Counted from the first letter of the stretch, positions 17,283-26,231 are shown. The stretch: 64,000 nt of DNA from Peptococcus niger (GCF_900101835.1 NZ_FNAF01000001.1:248001-312000), one strand, 5' to 3'. Numbers and translations: made by a program. The notes: generated by a model from the sequence alone, not told the origin.

Positions 17283-17843
17283 TTACGATTTTAAGACTAA
17301 ATCCATACGGTTAATTATGTCCGTTTCTAAAAAATACTTGCTTTCACGAGGGAGCCAAATTTCTTCAAAATTTTTGAAGTTATTTTCTCCTTCTCTTTTT
17401 AATAATCGTCGTTTTTGTTGAATAGTTGATGTGATTAGTAATAATTCAAGATCATAATATATTTCAAAGATAGGCAAGCAAGAATAACTTCCTTCAATAA
17501 TACTAATCGGTTTATATTTTAAATATATATCATTTTCATACCTTTGTTCTTTGCAGTTAAAGGGAGTGTAGTGAATATCTTTTTTTAAATAGATGGGTTT
17601 GAGTATTTCATTTAAAATCCTGGTTTTATTAATGTGAGGCGCTAAGCCATTATTTAAAGAGTTAACTATCCAAGGCTGATAAAAATCATCTATTGATATA
17701 ACATTCGCTTTAATCCCATAATATTTTTTCAATTCTTTTGACAATGTCGTTTTCCCCGCGCCTGCCATACCATCAATTGCAACTACACAAAAATCTTGTT
17801 TCTTTACTTTATCATCAACTAATGAAATTATTTTTTTTAACAC
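17283..17843 (-). CDS. Uridine-kinase-like P-loop kinase
   Basis: A 186-residue P-loop kinase with Walker A GMAGAGKTT at about 25-33, an ISIDDFYQP segment as in uridine kinases and a late RRLLKREG lid arginine region. The substrate is unclear; family members phosphorylate nucleosides, pantothenate or other small alcohols. The start is GTG with AGGAG nine bases before it. It has the same AT-rich composition and strand as the tct genes but lies upstream of their promoter. It may be a passenger of the transferred segment or a true pathway member. Confidence 0.7.
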   Translation of the reverse strand: MLKKIISLVDDKVKKQDFCVVAIDGMAGAGKTTLSKELKKYYGIKANVISIDDFYQPWIVNSLNNGLAPHINKTRILNEILKPIYLKKDIHYTPFNCKEQRYENDIYLKYKPISIIEGSYSCLPIFEIYYDLELLLITSTIQQKRRLLKREGENNFKNFEEIWLPRESKYFLETDIINRMDLVLKS

Positions 17844-17900
17844 CGTATCCTACTCCTATTGACTCCTTTAGCAAAAAAGAACTTTTTAACACTTATGTAA

Positions 17901-17957
17901 ATATATAAAGCTGCTCACCGAATTAGGTCAATGACCTTTGCCGGTGAACAGCTCTTT
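17901..17957 (-). terminator. Terminator of lutB, right edge of the AT-rich island
   Basis: The arms AGCTGTTCACCG and CGGTGAGCAGCT (one T-G pair) enclose an inner GGTCATTGACC helix, and the minus strand continues TTTATATATTT. It follows the lutB stop directly. On the plus strand the same hairpin is followed by TCTTTTT, so it may work in both directions and insulate the island. Confidence 0.85.
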
Positions 17958-19163
17958 TTATTCATACTCCTTCATCACATCTTCCCGCAATTGAGCGGTC
18001 ATGCTTGGAACATCAATTTTCATCGGGCAGCGCTCAATGCAGCGTCCGCACCGCAGGCAGTTGTATAAAACCGGCGTTGCTTCTTCCTTCTTGTCTTCCA
18101 CGAAAGCGGTCCAAATGCCACCGATGCCACCCATATAGGTATGCCCGAAATGGCCTGCTGTCAATGCAAAAACCGGACATTCATACATACATCCGCCACA
18201 GCGCAAGCACAAAGCCGCTTCACGATACCGCGGGTCTGCAATCATCTCAGACCGGCCATTGTCCACAAAGATGACGTGGAATTCACGGGGTCCGTGCGCA
18301 CCGTAGGTGGTTACTTTTTCAATGTCACCGGTCTTGCTTGGCCCGCTGATGACATTTAAGTACCCCGGTGCCCCATATTGACCATACCGCCAATTGACTT
18401 CACAAACCTTCATCGCATCCATAAAGGTCGGCACCAGCTTTTCAATGCCAACGACAGCTATGTGAACGGGTGGCACGCCTGTGCACAGACGAACATTGCC
18501 CTCATTTTCTATAATGGCAATTTGCCCGGTCTCGGCAGCCACAGCATTGGCCCCTGAAATGCCCACATCTGCGGTAAAGTATTTTTCACGCAAAAAGTCA
18601 CGCACGGCAGCCACTTCTTCGGCAACGTCCGGCGCAATGTCACGTCCAAAGAACTTTGAAAAGATCTCCGCCACCTGTTCGCGCGGCATATGGATGGCCG
18701 GGGACATAATATGCATCGGGCGTTCATCTTTTAGCTGTAAAATGAATTCACCCAGATCGGTTTCCCAAACGTCATGACCCAACTTGGCCAATTCTTGCCG
18801 TAAATGGATTTCTTCACCGAGCATGCTCTTGCCTTTTACAATTTCACGGCGCGGACCGATGATCTCATGAATTTTAGCGATACAGTCGGCGCCATCTTTC
18901 GCAAAATGCGCTTGGCCGTGGTTGCGGCGAATGGCTTCAGAAGCCTCTTCCATGAGTTCCGGCCAGCGGGCTAAGGCGTCAAGCTTTATTTGCTTGACTT
19001 CTTCCGCCATTTTAACGGTATGCGGGTAGCGCTCCAGGGCATCCTCGACATTTTTTCGATAGGAAGCAATTGCGCGGCTTAAAGCCTTCTGGATATTTTC
19101 ATCATTTGAAGCTTTTGTGATGTCCTCTGCATAGTCCGCTATTTGTTTTTTCATATTAGGCAT
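17958..19163 (-). CDS. lutB: LutB-type LUD and ferredoxin-domain lactate oxidation subunit
   Basis: A 401-residue iron-sulfur protein of the lactate utilisation system. Residues about 60-290 form the LUD domain (VGISGANAVAAETG, GVPPVHIAVVGIEKLVP). The C terminus carries two 4Fe-4S motifs, CLRCGGCMYECP near 320 and CLRCGRCIERCP near 370. LutB works with LutA and LutC to oxidise L-lactate to pyruvate. The chosen start, seven bases after GGGGG, overlaps the lutA stop. No lutC is next to it, so the complex may be a two-subunit variant. Confidence 0.88.
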   Translation of the reverse strand: MPNMKKQIADYAEDITKASNDENIQKALSRAIASYRKNVEDALERYPHTVKMAEEVKQIKLDALARWPELMEEASEAIRRNHGQAHFAKDGADCIAKIHEIIGPRREIVKGKSMLGEEIHLRQELAKLGHDVWETDLGEFILQLKDERPMHIMSPAIHMPREQVAEIFSKFFGRDIAPDVAEEVAAVRDFLREKYFTADVGISGANAVAAETGQIAIIENEGNVRLCTGVPPVHIAVVGIEKLVPTFMDAMKVCEVNWRYGQYGAPGYLNVISGPSKTGDIEKVTTYGAHGPREFHVIFVDNGRSEMIADPRYREAALCLRCGGCMYECPVFALTAGHFGHTYMGGIGGIWTAFVEDKKEEATPVLYNCLRCGRCIERCPMKIDVPSMTAQLREDVMKEYE

Positions 19164-20139
19164 CGCCATACCCCCTTGCCACAACCTCCACAAAGTCCTC
19201 CACCATTAAAAAGGGTTTATGCTTTTTAAGCGTCAATGCCGACAGGCAAAAGGGGCAGCTTACGATGGCATGCGTCGCTCCCGTCGTCGCCAATTCCTCT
19301 ACCCGGCCCAAACCCAGTTTATGAGATAAGTCCGGATAAGTCATTTTGATGGGCCCGCCGCAGCAAGTCGTCCAGGCGCCACGTCTTTCCGGCTCAACAT
19401 AAGAAATCTGCATGGCGTCTAAAATATCGCGCAATTCCTGGGAAACGCCCAGTTCTCTCGCCATTCGACAGGAATCGTGGAGGGCATAGACGGTATCGCT
19501 CTCACATACCGGCAATTGGTCCCGCTTGGCCCATACCATTTCAGGAAAAGTTTTGACGGTCAAGGCCGGAAAGTCTTTGTACTTGGGGTAAACCAGCTTA
19601 AATACTTCGGCCGCATGAGGCGACAGGCAAACAACCGTCTTGGCCTGGGTGCGGCGGAGATAGTCGCCAACCGTCCGGCTATAAGCGCCAAGTGCATCTT
19701 CAAAGCCCATCTCATGCAAGAGGGCCCCGCTATAAATTTCATTCGCCCCATCGTAGGCCAGATCATAGCCTAAATTCAACAAAATTTTAGCTGCTTTCCG
19801 GTTAATACCAAAGTAGCGTTCTTTATCCTGGGCAAAGACAGAGGCAAAAATTTTTTCCGGTGCCGGGCCAACCTTATGGACCAAGTCCCGTAAATTCATC
19901 ATCCAGGAAAAAGCCGCACCACCTGGCTTGACCAGATCCATCACCGCCATTAAAGAGTCCAAAAAGGGCAACAGCTGATACTCCCCACCTGTATAAAACA
20001 GGATATCGCCTGTTTTCGGTAAATTTAAATCATCGGCCCAGGCCGCATTTTCTTTTGCGGAAACGGCCAGCGGATTTTTATAGGCCATGATATTGTCCCG
20101 CACCAGGGTCATTGTCTCAGGCAAATCCTTCTTTGACAT
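19156..20139 (-). CDS. lutA: LutA-type CCG-domain (Fe-S) oxidoreductase subunit
   Basis: A 327-residue protein with two cysteine-rich (CCG) regions. The clear second one has HDSCRMAR, TTCCGGP and SCPFCLSAL, ligands of an iron-sulfur cluster as in LutA, GlpC and HdrB. It is longer at the N terminus than B. subtilis LutA, with FYTGGEYQLLPF in place of a canonical first CCG motif. The ATG with GGAGGTG six bases upstream removes a spurious extension that would run back into the tRNA region. It overlaps lutB by eight bases. Confidence 0.85.
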   Translation of the reverse strand: MSKKDLPETMTLVRDNIMAYKNPLAVSAKENAAWADDLNLPKTGDILFYTGGEYQLLPFLDSLMAVMDLVKPGGAAFSWMMNLRDLVHKVGPAPEKIFASVFAQDKERYFGINRKAAKILLNLGYDLAYDGANEIYSGALLHEMGFEDALGAYSRTVGDYLRRTQAKTVVCLSPHAAEVFKLVYPKYKDFPALTVKTFPEMVWAKRDQLPVCESDTVYALHDSCRMARELGVSQELRDILDAMQISYVEPERRGAWTTCCGGPIKMTYPDLSHKLGLGRVEELATTGATHAIVSCPFCLSALTLKKHKPFLMVEDFVEVVARGYGDA

Positions 20140-20161
20140 TGTCAGCACCTCCATGCCTACC

Positions 20162-20167
20162 ATTATA
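20162..20167 (-). promoter_or_regulatory. -10 box of the lutA-lutB promoter
   Basis: The minus strand has TATAAT between the tRNA terminator and the lutA ATG, 22 bases before the start. No -35 box is obvious at 17 bases, so a regulated promoter is likely. Confidence 0.45.
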
Positions 20168-20205
20168 GAAAATAAATTTATAAATGAATAGGGTTCCAAC
20201 GGCAT

Positions 20206-20236
20206 AAAAAAAGACTTTGGACAAAAATCCAAAGTC
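20206..20236 (-). terminator. Terminator of the tRNA-Asn transcript
   Basis: A 9-bp stem GACTTTGGA/TCCAAAGTC with a six-base loop is followed by seven T on the minus strand, four bases after the tRNA 3' end. Confidence 0.93.
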
Positions 20237-20239
20237 AGC

Positions 20240-20310
20240 TCCCCGAGCTGGGCTCGAACCAGCAACCCTTCGGTTAACAGCCGAATGCTCTACCATTGAG
20301 CTATCGAGGA
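20240..20310 (-). tRNA. tRNA-Asn (GTT anticodon)
   Basis: On the minus strand a full cloverleaf can be drawn. The acceptor is TCCTCGA/TCGGGGA, the D-arm GCTC/GAGC, and the anticodon arm TTCGG/CCGAA with loop CTGTTAA (anticodon GTT). The T-arm is GCTGG/CCAGC with TTCGAGC. CCA is not encoded. The gene is a single-tRNA transcript with its own terminator. It is 2.3 kb from the AT-rich island, and no repeat of its 3' end was seen there. Confidence 0.96.
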
Positions 20311-20422
20311 ATAAGCAACCCAACCGCCGTAGCTTTATTGGCTGCTTATATAAAATACCACGCTCATGAAAAATTGTCAACTGCTTTACAGAGCATTTAT
20401 CAGTTGCTGCGGGCCGACCCGG

Positions 20423-21235
20423 TCAAAGATAATAAACCGGTTCACAGCGATGGTCGGCATATAAATATTCCAGTTCTGATTTGTGATAGAGGAAGCCGGG
20501 GTCATCAAAATATTTGGCCCCTGTGGGACACTTTTTGATGCAGCCACAGCATTTCATACACTTGCCGGTCACTTCTGCCACCTGGTCCCAATCAATGGAG
20601 CCTAATGGGCAGACTTCCGCACAGCGCTTGCAGTCTGTACACAGATCCTGGTGGGTTTTCGGCTTGATGGCAATAAAGTTGATCTTGACGTCGTTTCGGT
20701 CGCGGGGGGTGTAGTAGGGTCTGTAGGGCACCTGCCCCGGCATCTCCGGCTCGCTAAAATCACCGGCGGCTACCTTTTCTGCCACCGCCTTGGCAAAGGC
20801 CGTCACCTGGGCCATGTCCGCTGCATCCGGCCGGTTGGCCGCCAACCGGGTGGAAAATGAGTGTTCGCCAACAAAGGCCCCACCTGCAATGACCTGCAAA
20901 TCGCCTTTTTTCAGTAAATCGCGATGTTCCAGTAAGCAATCATCCACATTTCGATTGCCATACATGGAAATGCAGATGCTCCGCGCACCCTTGCCCTCAA
21001 TTCGGTTCAAGTACGGCAGTAAAAGATTCGGTACCCGTCCGGCAATGGTCGGCAAACCGGATACGACAATATCCGTCGCTTCAAAACAAGGCCTTGCCTG
21101 ACGCACCGCAGGTCGTGAATAATTGTAATCCACCAGCTCTCCAACACCCAAGTCTTGGGCCAGAACATCCGCAAAAAGATCAACCGTTTTTTTCGTTGTA
21201 TCGGTGCCTGTAAAATAAAACTTCACAATCCGCAT
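20423..21235 (-). CDS. EFR1-type flavodoxin plus ferredoxin protein
   Basis: A 270-residue electron-transfer protein. The N-terminal part (about 1-165) has a flavodoxin-like start KFYFTGTDTTKKTV and a GGAFVGEHSF loop. The C-terminal part carries two 4Fe-4S sites, CTDCKRCAEVCP near 200 and CMKCCGCIKKCP near 227, matching the EFR1 family common in anaerobic Firmicutes. It probably carries electrons between unknown partners in the cytoplasm. The lutAB genes nearby are on the same strand but separated by a tRNA and terminator. Confidence 0.85.
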   Translation of the reverse strand: MRIVKFYFTGTDTTKKTVDLFADVLAQDLGVGELVDYNYSRPAVRQARPCFEATDIVVSGLPTIAGRVPNLLLPYLNRIEGKGARSICISMYGNRNVDDCLLEHRDLLKKGDLQVIAGGAFVGEHSFSTRLAANRPDAADMAQVTAFAKAVAEKVAAGDFSEPEMPGQVPYRPYYTPRDRNDVKINFIAIKPKTHQDLCTDCKRCAEVCPLGSIDWDQVAEVTGKCMKCCGCIKKCPTGAKYFDDPGFLYHKSELEYLYADHRCEPVYYL

Positions 21236-21279
21236 TGACCATGGCCTCCTTCTCCTGCCGCTCCATCTTCGATAAGGTC

Positions 21280-21285
21280 AGTATA
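21280..21285 (-). promoter_or_regulatory. -10 box upstream of the EFR1-type gene
   Basis: The minus strand reads TATACT 44 bases before the gene start. The -35 region is weak. An AAGGAGG ribosome site follows. Confidence 0.45.
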
Positions 21286-21327
21286 CTACAAACCGCTTGC
21301 TTTGGCTTAAATGGGTCCCGTTAAATA

Positions 21328-21356
21328 AGACGTCAGCAGCTGAAACTATGACGTCT
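21328..21356 (-). terminator. Terminator-like hairpin of the EamA permease gene
   Basis: The perfect 8-bp arms AGACGTCA/TGACGTCT overlap the stop codon and are followed by TATTTAA on the minus strand. The T-run is poor, so efficiency is doubtful. Confidence 0.5.
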
Positions 21357-22218
21357 GACGACGCCCACCGATGACCTCTGCCACAAAGGCCCCGCCTAAA
21401 ATAAAAACCGCACCGGGAATTTGAAGGGCGTATAATTTTTCACCCAAGAGAAGCGCAGACAAGAAAAGGGCGGTCAAGGGTTCCAAGTATCCCAGTACAG
21501 CAATCGACTGCGCCGGCAGGCGGTTGATTGCCGAAAAGTATAAGAGGCAGGCAAAGCCGGTGCTGATTACACCCAAGAAGAAAATCCAGGGCCAATCTGA
21601 CGGCGCAATGGAAAAATCGAAAGCACTCCGCACCGCCATAAAGGTGCAGACAGTGACCAAGCCTGCCAACAGCTGTACTTGCGTGTTGGCCAGTCCCGAC
21701 AGGTCCTTGGCCTGCTTGTTGGCAATCACCATCAGCGCATAAGTGACCGCCGACAAAAGGCCGCAAGCCACGCCCCACCAATCGCCGCCAAAATTCAATT
21801 CGGTGCCGTTGATCAAGCAAACGCCCAAAAAGACAACTGCAAAAGCGGAGCACTTCAACCGCGTCAGGTGTTCCTTAAAAATCAAGGGCGATAGTGCCAT
21901 CACCAGCACCGGGCCACAGGCATAAAGCAAGGAGGCAATGCCCACGCCTACACGGTCAAAGGCCTCGTATAGAAACAACCAGCTGACACCCATGGCCATC
22001 CCGGACAGGGTGACGTATAGAAGGTCTTTTGGGTACCGTATGAGTTCCCGTCCCTGGCGCCTTAAGAAGATAATCGTTAACAGGAAAAGGCTCCCCAAAG
22101 ATAAACGGAAAAACACAATGGTAATGCTCGATTGCGCGATATGACTGGCGATAATGCCATTGCAACCAAACATAATAACAGAAAGCAAGTATAGAAAATA
22201 AGCTCGCCGCAGGTTCAT
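21346..22218 (-). CDS. EamA/DMT-family permease
   Basis: A 290-residue membrane protein with ten predicted helices made of two EamA repeats (about 8-140 and 150-285). The second repeat ends with the typical LEPLTALFLSALLLGEKL stretch. Members export or import amino acids, nucleosides and other metabolites, and sequence does not tell which. It is a monocistronic unit between EFR1 and ileS. Confidence 0.9.
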   Translation of the reverse strand: MNLRRAYFLYLLSVIMFGCNGIIASHIAQSSITIVFFRLSLGSLFLLTIIFLRRQGRELIRYPKDLLYVTLSGMAMGVSWLFLYEAFDRVGVGIASLLYACGPVLVMALSPLIFKEHLTRLKCSAFAVVFLGVCLINGTELNFGGDWWGVACGLLSAVTYALMVIANKQAKDLSGLANTQVQLLAGLVTVCTFMAVRSAFDFSIAPSDWPWIFFLGVISTGFACLLYFSAINRLPAQSIAVLGYLEPLTALFLSALLLGEKLYALQIPGAVFILGGAFVAEVIGGRRQTS

Positions 22219-22296
22219 CCTACCACCTCTTTCACTTCCCCTTTTTGCTGATCCTCCACAAAACCCTTGACCTCTACCAAGTCCACATCCTTTGTC

Positions 22297-22345
22297 TAAA
22301 AAAGCACGCTTATCAAATTCATCACATCGAATTTAACAAGCGTGC
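22297..22345 (-). terminator. Intrinsic terminator of ileS
   Basis: The 17-base arms (GCACGCTT outer part, AAATTC inner part, three internal mismatches) enclose an 8-base loop and are followed by TTTTTT on the minus strand, 56 bases after the ileS stop. Confidence 0.92.
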
Positions 22346-22400
22346 AAAGATAGGCTTAGCAAAAGCCGGTTTATCTCTTAAAAGCAATCGACGCAGTCAA

Positions 22401-25205
22401 TTAGGCCTCTTCGTTTGTCAACACGTCAGCGCAACGATCGCAAAGGTCCGGGTGGTGATGGCCGACCGTCGTGCTGTACTTCCAACAGCGGGGACATTTT
22501 TCCCCTTCAGCAGGAAGAACCTGTAGGGTCAGGCCGGGAAGGAGATCGCTTGTCCACACGTCCCCGTTAACCGCTTCGACCATCTCAGCCTGGCTAACCA
22601 GGAGAAAATCTGCCAAATCATCGCCTAAAGCAGCAACATCTTGACGATAAACCGCCGTTTCACCGGTGAGGGCAAAAACAACTTTGGCGTCTAATGAATT
22701 GCCGATGGTTTTGTTTTGACGGGCCTCTTCCAAAGCTTTGGTGATTTCATTTCGGAAAGCAATGAGACGTTCCCAGTGCGAGGCAAAATCCTCGGAAACC
22801 GCCGGTGCCTGAACTTGCGGCCAGTCCATCAACTGAACGCTTTGCGGTTTATCCGCAACCGGCAAATAGCGGAAGACCTCTTCTGCCGTAAACGACAAAA
22901 TGGGAGACAGGATGACATCCAAGGCCAGGGTGATATCGTATAAAACGGTCTGAGCGCTGCGACGATTTTTGCCATCCGTTTCATTAGCATACAGCCGGTC
23001 CTTGATGATGTTCAGATAAAAGGCCGATAAATCAATGGTGCAGAAATTATGCACCGCGCGATAAACTTGATGGAATTCATAATCCTCATAAGCCTTCTGC
23101 GCGTCCGCAATAATATCTTGCAGGCGCAGCATGGCCCATTTGTCCAAATTCGTCAGGTCATCCACGGCAACGCGATGCACCGACGGATCAAAGTCAGACA
23201 GGCTGCCCAACATAAACCGGAAGGTGTTCCGGATTTTCCGGTAGGCTTCACTGATCTGTTGCAGGATACCCTTGGAAACGGAGACATCGCCACGGTAATC
23301 TGCTGAAGCCACCCAAAGGCGTAAAATATCCGCCCCTTGCTGGTTGATGACTTCCAAAGGATCAACCCCATTGCCCAGAGACTTACTCATTTTCCGCCCT
23401 TGCTCGTCAACCAAAAAGCCGTGGGTCAACAATTGACGATAGGGTGCTTTGCCATTAACGGCAACCGAGGTACACAGGGAGGAGTTAAACCAACCCCGGT
23501 GCTGGTCGCTGCCTTCCAAATACAGGTCGGCCGGCCAGGACAATTCAGGACGCCGACGCAGCACCCCTTGATGGGTACTGCCTGAGTCAAACCAAACATC
23601 CATGATGTCCGTTTCTTTTGTAAAATGCCTACCGCCGCAAGCCGGGCAGGTGTAATTTTCCGGCAATAAGTCCTTCGCCTCATGGTTGAACCAAACATTC
23701 GCCCCATCTGCACGGAACAAGTCTTGCAAGTGGCTAATGGTCTCGTCATTGATAATGATTTCACCACAATCATCACAATAGAAGGCCGGGATGGGAACGC
23801 CCCAAATGCGTTGGCGGGAAATACACCAGTCGCCGCGGTCGCGAATCATATTATAAATGCGTTCTTTACCCCAGGCCGGCGTAAAGCGAATATCATGCTC
23901 AATGGCATCCAATGCATCTTGACGGAAGCCGTCAATGGAGGCGAACCACTGGGGGGTGGTGCGGAAAAAGGTCGGCGTTTTGCAGCGCCAACAGAGCGGA
24001 TACTGGTGGCTGATGGTATTTTGATAAACCAGCATATCCCGGTCGACCAAATCCTTTAAAATCGCTTTGTTAGCGGTTTTCAAGTCCATGCCTTCAAAAG
24101 CACCGGCTTCAGCGGTCATGTAGCCCTCATCATCCACCGGGGATAAAATGGTCAAGCCATATTTCTGGCCAATGCCAAAGTCTTCCATCCCATGCCCGGG
24201 TGCCGTATGAACACAGCCGGTACCGGCATCGGTCGTGACGTGGGTCCCCAGGGCAACGATCCCTTCATCACCGCCGTAAGGGGTCATATACTGCATGTAC
24301 TCCAGTTCGCTGCCCTTAAAGGTCTTCAAAATCTCCGGCTTTTCAGCGCTTTCAATGGTCTTGAGGACATCCTCTAAAAGGTCTTTTCCAATCAAATATT
24401 TCCGCTTGCCCAGCTGGACCAAATGGTAGTCCAAATCCGGATGCAAGGTCACGGCACGGTTGGCCGGCAGGGTCCAGGGGGTTGTTGTCCAGATTAAAAT
24501 GTAGGCATCCGTTTTATCAAAATGGCCTTTGGCATCGGTAATTTTAAAGGCAACATAAATTGACGGCGACGTTTGCTCGCCATATTCAATTTCAGCTTCA
24601 GCCAAGGCGGTGTGGTCATGGGGGCACCAGTGAACCGGCTTGCTGCCCTTATAAATATAGCCTTTCTTTGCCATTTCACCGAAAACACCGATTTCTTCGG
24701 CCTCAAAATCCGGCGACAGGGTCAGATAAGGGTGGTCCCAATCACCACGCACGCCCAAACGTTTGAATTCATCCCGTTGAATGTCCACAAATTTAAGCGC
24801 GTAATCACGGCAGGCATCACGGAAGGCAACCGGGTCGCTGTTTTTCGCATCCAAGCCGACGTTCTCAATGGCTTTCAATTCAATCGGAAGGCCATGGGTA
24901 TCCCAGCCAGGCACATAGGGGGGCAAATAGCCTTGAAGGCTCTTTGACTTGTTGATCATATCCTTTAAGACCTTATTCATCGTATGGCCTAAATGCAAAT
25001 GGCCATTGGCATAGGGCGGGCCATCGTGAATGATAAACTTCTCATGTCCGGCATTTTTGGCCATCACCAACTTATTCAAATCAATGTCTTCCCAAAACTT
25101 TAGGGTATCCGGCTCTCTTTTGGCCAAATTGCCTCGCATGGGGAAGTCTGTTTTCGGCAAATTCAAGGTATTGCCGTAAGCTTTTTCTTTTTCACTCTTC
25201 GCCAT
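22401..25205 (-). CDS. ileS: Isoleucyl-tRNA synthetase
   Basis: A 934-residue class I synthetase that charges tRNA-Ile. Landmarks are the HIGH-type motif ANGHLHLGHT near 60, the editing domain with TTTPWTLPANRAVTL near 250, KMSKSLGN near 600, and a C-terminal zinc site CPRCW and CDRC. The ATG with AGAGGTG upstream replaces a longer open frame that runs into the leader. A T-box leader controls it. Confidence 0.98.
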   Translation of the reverse strand: MAKSEKEKAYGNTLNLPKTDFPMRGNLAKREPDTLKFWEDIDLNKLVMAKNAGHEKFIIHDGPPYANGHLHLGHTMNKVLKDMINKSKSLQGYLPPYVPGWDTHGLPIELKAIENVGLDAKNSDPVAFRDACRDYALKFVDIQRDEFKRLGVRGDWDHPYLTLSPDFEAEEIGVFGEMAKKGYIYKGSKPVHWCPHDHTALAEAEIEYGEQTSPSIYVAFKITDAKGHFDKTDAYILIWTTTPWTLPANRAVTLHPDLDYHLVQLGKRKYLIGKDLLEDVLKTIESAEKPEILKTFKGSELEYMQYMTPYGGDEGIVALGTHVTTDAGTGCVHTAPGHGMEDFGIGQKYGLTILSPVDDEGYMTAEAGAFEGMDLKTANKAILKDLVDRDMLVYQNTISHQYPLCWRCKTPTFFRTTPQWFASIDGFRQDALDAIEHDIRFTPAWGKERIYNMIRDRGDWCISRQRIWGVPIPAFYCDDCGEIIINDETISHLQDLFRADGANVWFNHEAKDLLPENYTCPACGGRHFTKETDIMDVWFDSGSTHQGVLRRRPELSWPADLYLEGSDQHRGWFNSSLCTSVAVNGKAPYRQLLTHGFLVDEQGRKMSKSLGNGVDPLEVINQQGADILRLWVASADYRGDVSVSKGILQQISEAYRKIRNTFRFMLGSLSDFDPSVHRVAVDDLTNLDKWAMLRLQDIIADAQKAYEDYEFHQVYRAVHNFCTIDLSAFYLNIIKDRLYANETDGKNRRSAQTVLYDITLALDVILSPILSFTAEEVFRYLPVADKPQSVQLMDWPQVQAPAVSEDFASHWERLIAFRNEITKALEEARQNKTIGNSLDAKVVFALTGETAVYRQDVAALGDDLADFLLVSQAEMVEAVNGDVWTSDLLPGLTLQVLPAEGEKCPRCWKYSTTVGHHHPDLCDRCADVLTNEEA

Positions 25206-25223
25206 ATGAACACCTCTTCCATA

Positions 25224-25447
25224 AAATAAAAAATCGCCCCTCAAAAGGGACGATTTAACTCGCGGTACCACCCTCATACCGTTTAATCAACGGCACTCGA
25301 CTATTGTATAACGCCAATAAAACGGCTTCCCTACTCAATCGTTCAGGTCGCAGCTCAAGGAGGATAAGCAAGCAGGTCGGCTCTCTGCCTTCCACCACCG
25401 CAGAGTCGCTGTAGCCGATAAACTCTTACTCCTGTTCCCATCAATGC
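25224..25447 (-). promoter_or_regulatory. T-box riboswitch leader of ileS
   Basis: The minus strand contains the canonical T-box core AGGGTGGTACCGCG (25261-25274) that pairs with the uncharged tRNA end. It is followed by a terminator hairpin with AATCG arms and a T-run at 25224-25256. Upstream, an AGTA/AGAGAG stem-I pattern is present. A plausible specifier codon ATC (25363-25365, minus strand) fits isoleucine. Low charged tRNA-Ile should favour read-through into ileS. The specifier was placed by eye. Confidence 0.92.
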
Positions 25448-25487
25448 TTTGTTCTATAATAGTCAATTGATATGCGCTTGTCAACAC

Positions 25488-26231
25488 TTATAAGTACAGT
25501 TCAATGAGAAGTTTTCGGTTGTCCTTTTTAGTGACACCGGTAATCTCTCCAATGCGAATCCGCCCCTGGCCCCGCACGGCCAATAAATCGCCCGGCTGCA
25601 GCAGCTGATGGCTACGCCATTCCACATCATGATTGATGCGGACGCGGCCCGCTTCAATCAATTCATTGCACTGGCGGCGCGACAAGTGAAAGGCCTTGGC
25701 CATAACCGCGTCCAGACGCATACCGGGGACAATAATTTCCACCGTTTCCGTCTTTACCTCCGGCGCAAGCCAGGTTGAAAGATCGCGCGGTTTAATTTGT
25801 ACCGGGACATGGCGTACCCGCAAATCTGCCAGGGCTAAATAAGAAGTCAGGTCTGCATCAATAAAAAATTCGCATCCCCCGTCACGCACCAAAATATCCC
25901 CCATTTTATCCCGGGTAAATCCCAGCGATAAAATGGCGCCCAGGTAGTCGCGATGATCTGCTTTTAAATATTTTACCGGACCGTCTAGAGCCATGAGCTG
26001 AATGTTAAAATCCTCATCTGTAATATCTTCCAGCATAGAAAAAGCCAAGCGAACCCGCTCGGCTCCTTCCCAGCCTCCCCAAAGGCGGGTGTATAGATCT
26101 GTTTGGCGCAGCATCGGTAAAAAATCTTCTGCCTGTTCACGTGGCATAAAATCGGTAATAACCGGCTGCCAGGTTTTTTGCGCCTGATGCATCAGATCCT
26201 GTAGTCGGCGCAGCTTGACTTCATCACTCAT
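25488..26231 (-). CDS. ylmH: YlmH-type S4-domain RNA-binding protein
   Basis: A 247-residue protein with an N-terminal YlmH domain and a C-terminal S4 RNA-binding domain (about 178-240; LDAVMAKAFHLSRRQCNELIEAGRVRIN). YlmH homologues have been tied to ribosome rescue and to the division cluster. It overlaps yggT by four bases. In many Firmicutes divIVA follows; here a T-box and ileS follow directly. Confidence 0.93.
   Translation of the reverse strand: MSDEVKLRRLQDLMHQAQKTWQPVITDFMPREQAEDFLPMLRQTDLYTRLWGGWEGAERVRLAFSMLEDITDEDFNIQLMALDGPVKYLKADHRDYLGAILSLGFTRDKMGDILVRDGGCEFFIDADLTSYLALADLRVRHVPVQIKPRDLSTWLAPEVKTETVEIIVPGMRLDAVMAKAFHLSRRQCNELIEAGRVRINHDVEWRSHQLLQPGDLLAVRGQGRIRIGEITGVTKKDNRKLLIELYL

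Noticed and set aside
20140-20265. Longer start of lutA running back into the tRNA-Asn terminator
   Set aside because: The ATG at 20139 has a strong GGAGGTG site, and the upstream part is terminator and tRNA flank sequence.
20240-20310. tRNA-Asn as the integration site of the AT-rich island
   Set aside because: It is 2.3 kb away with lutAB in between. No integrase and no direct repeat of the tRNA end were seen at the island edges.
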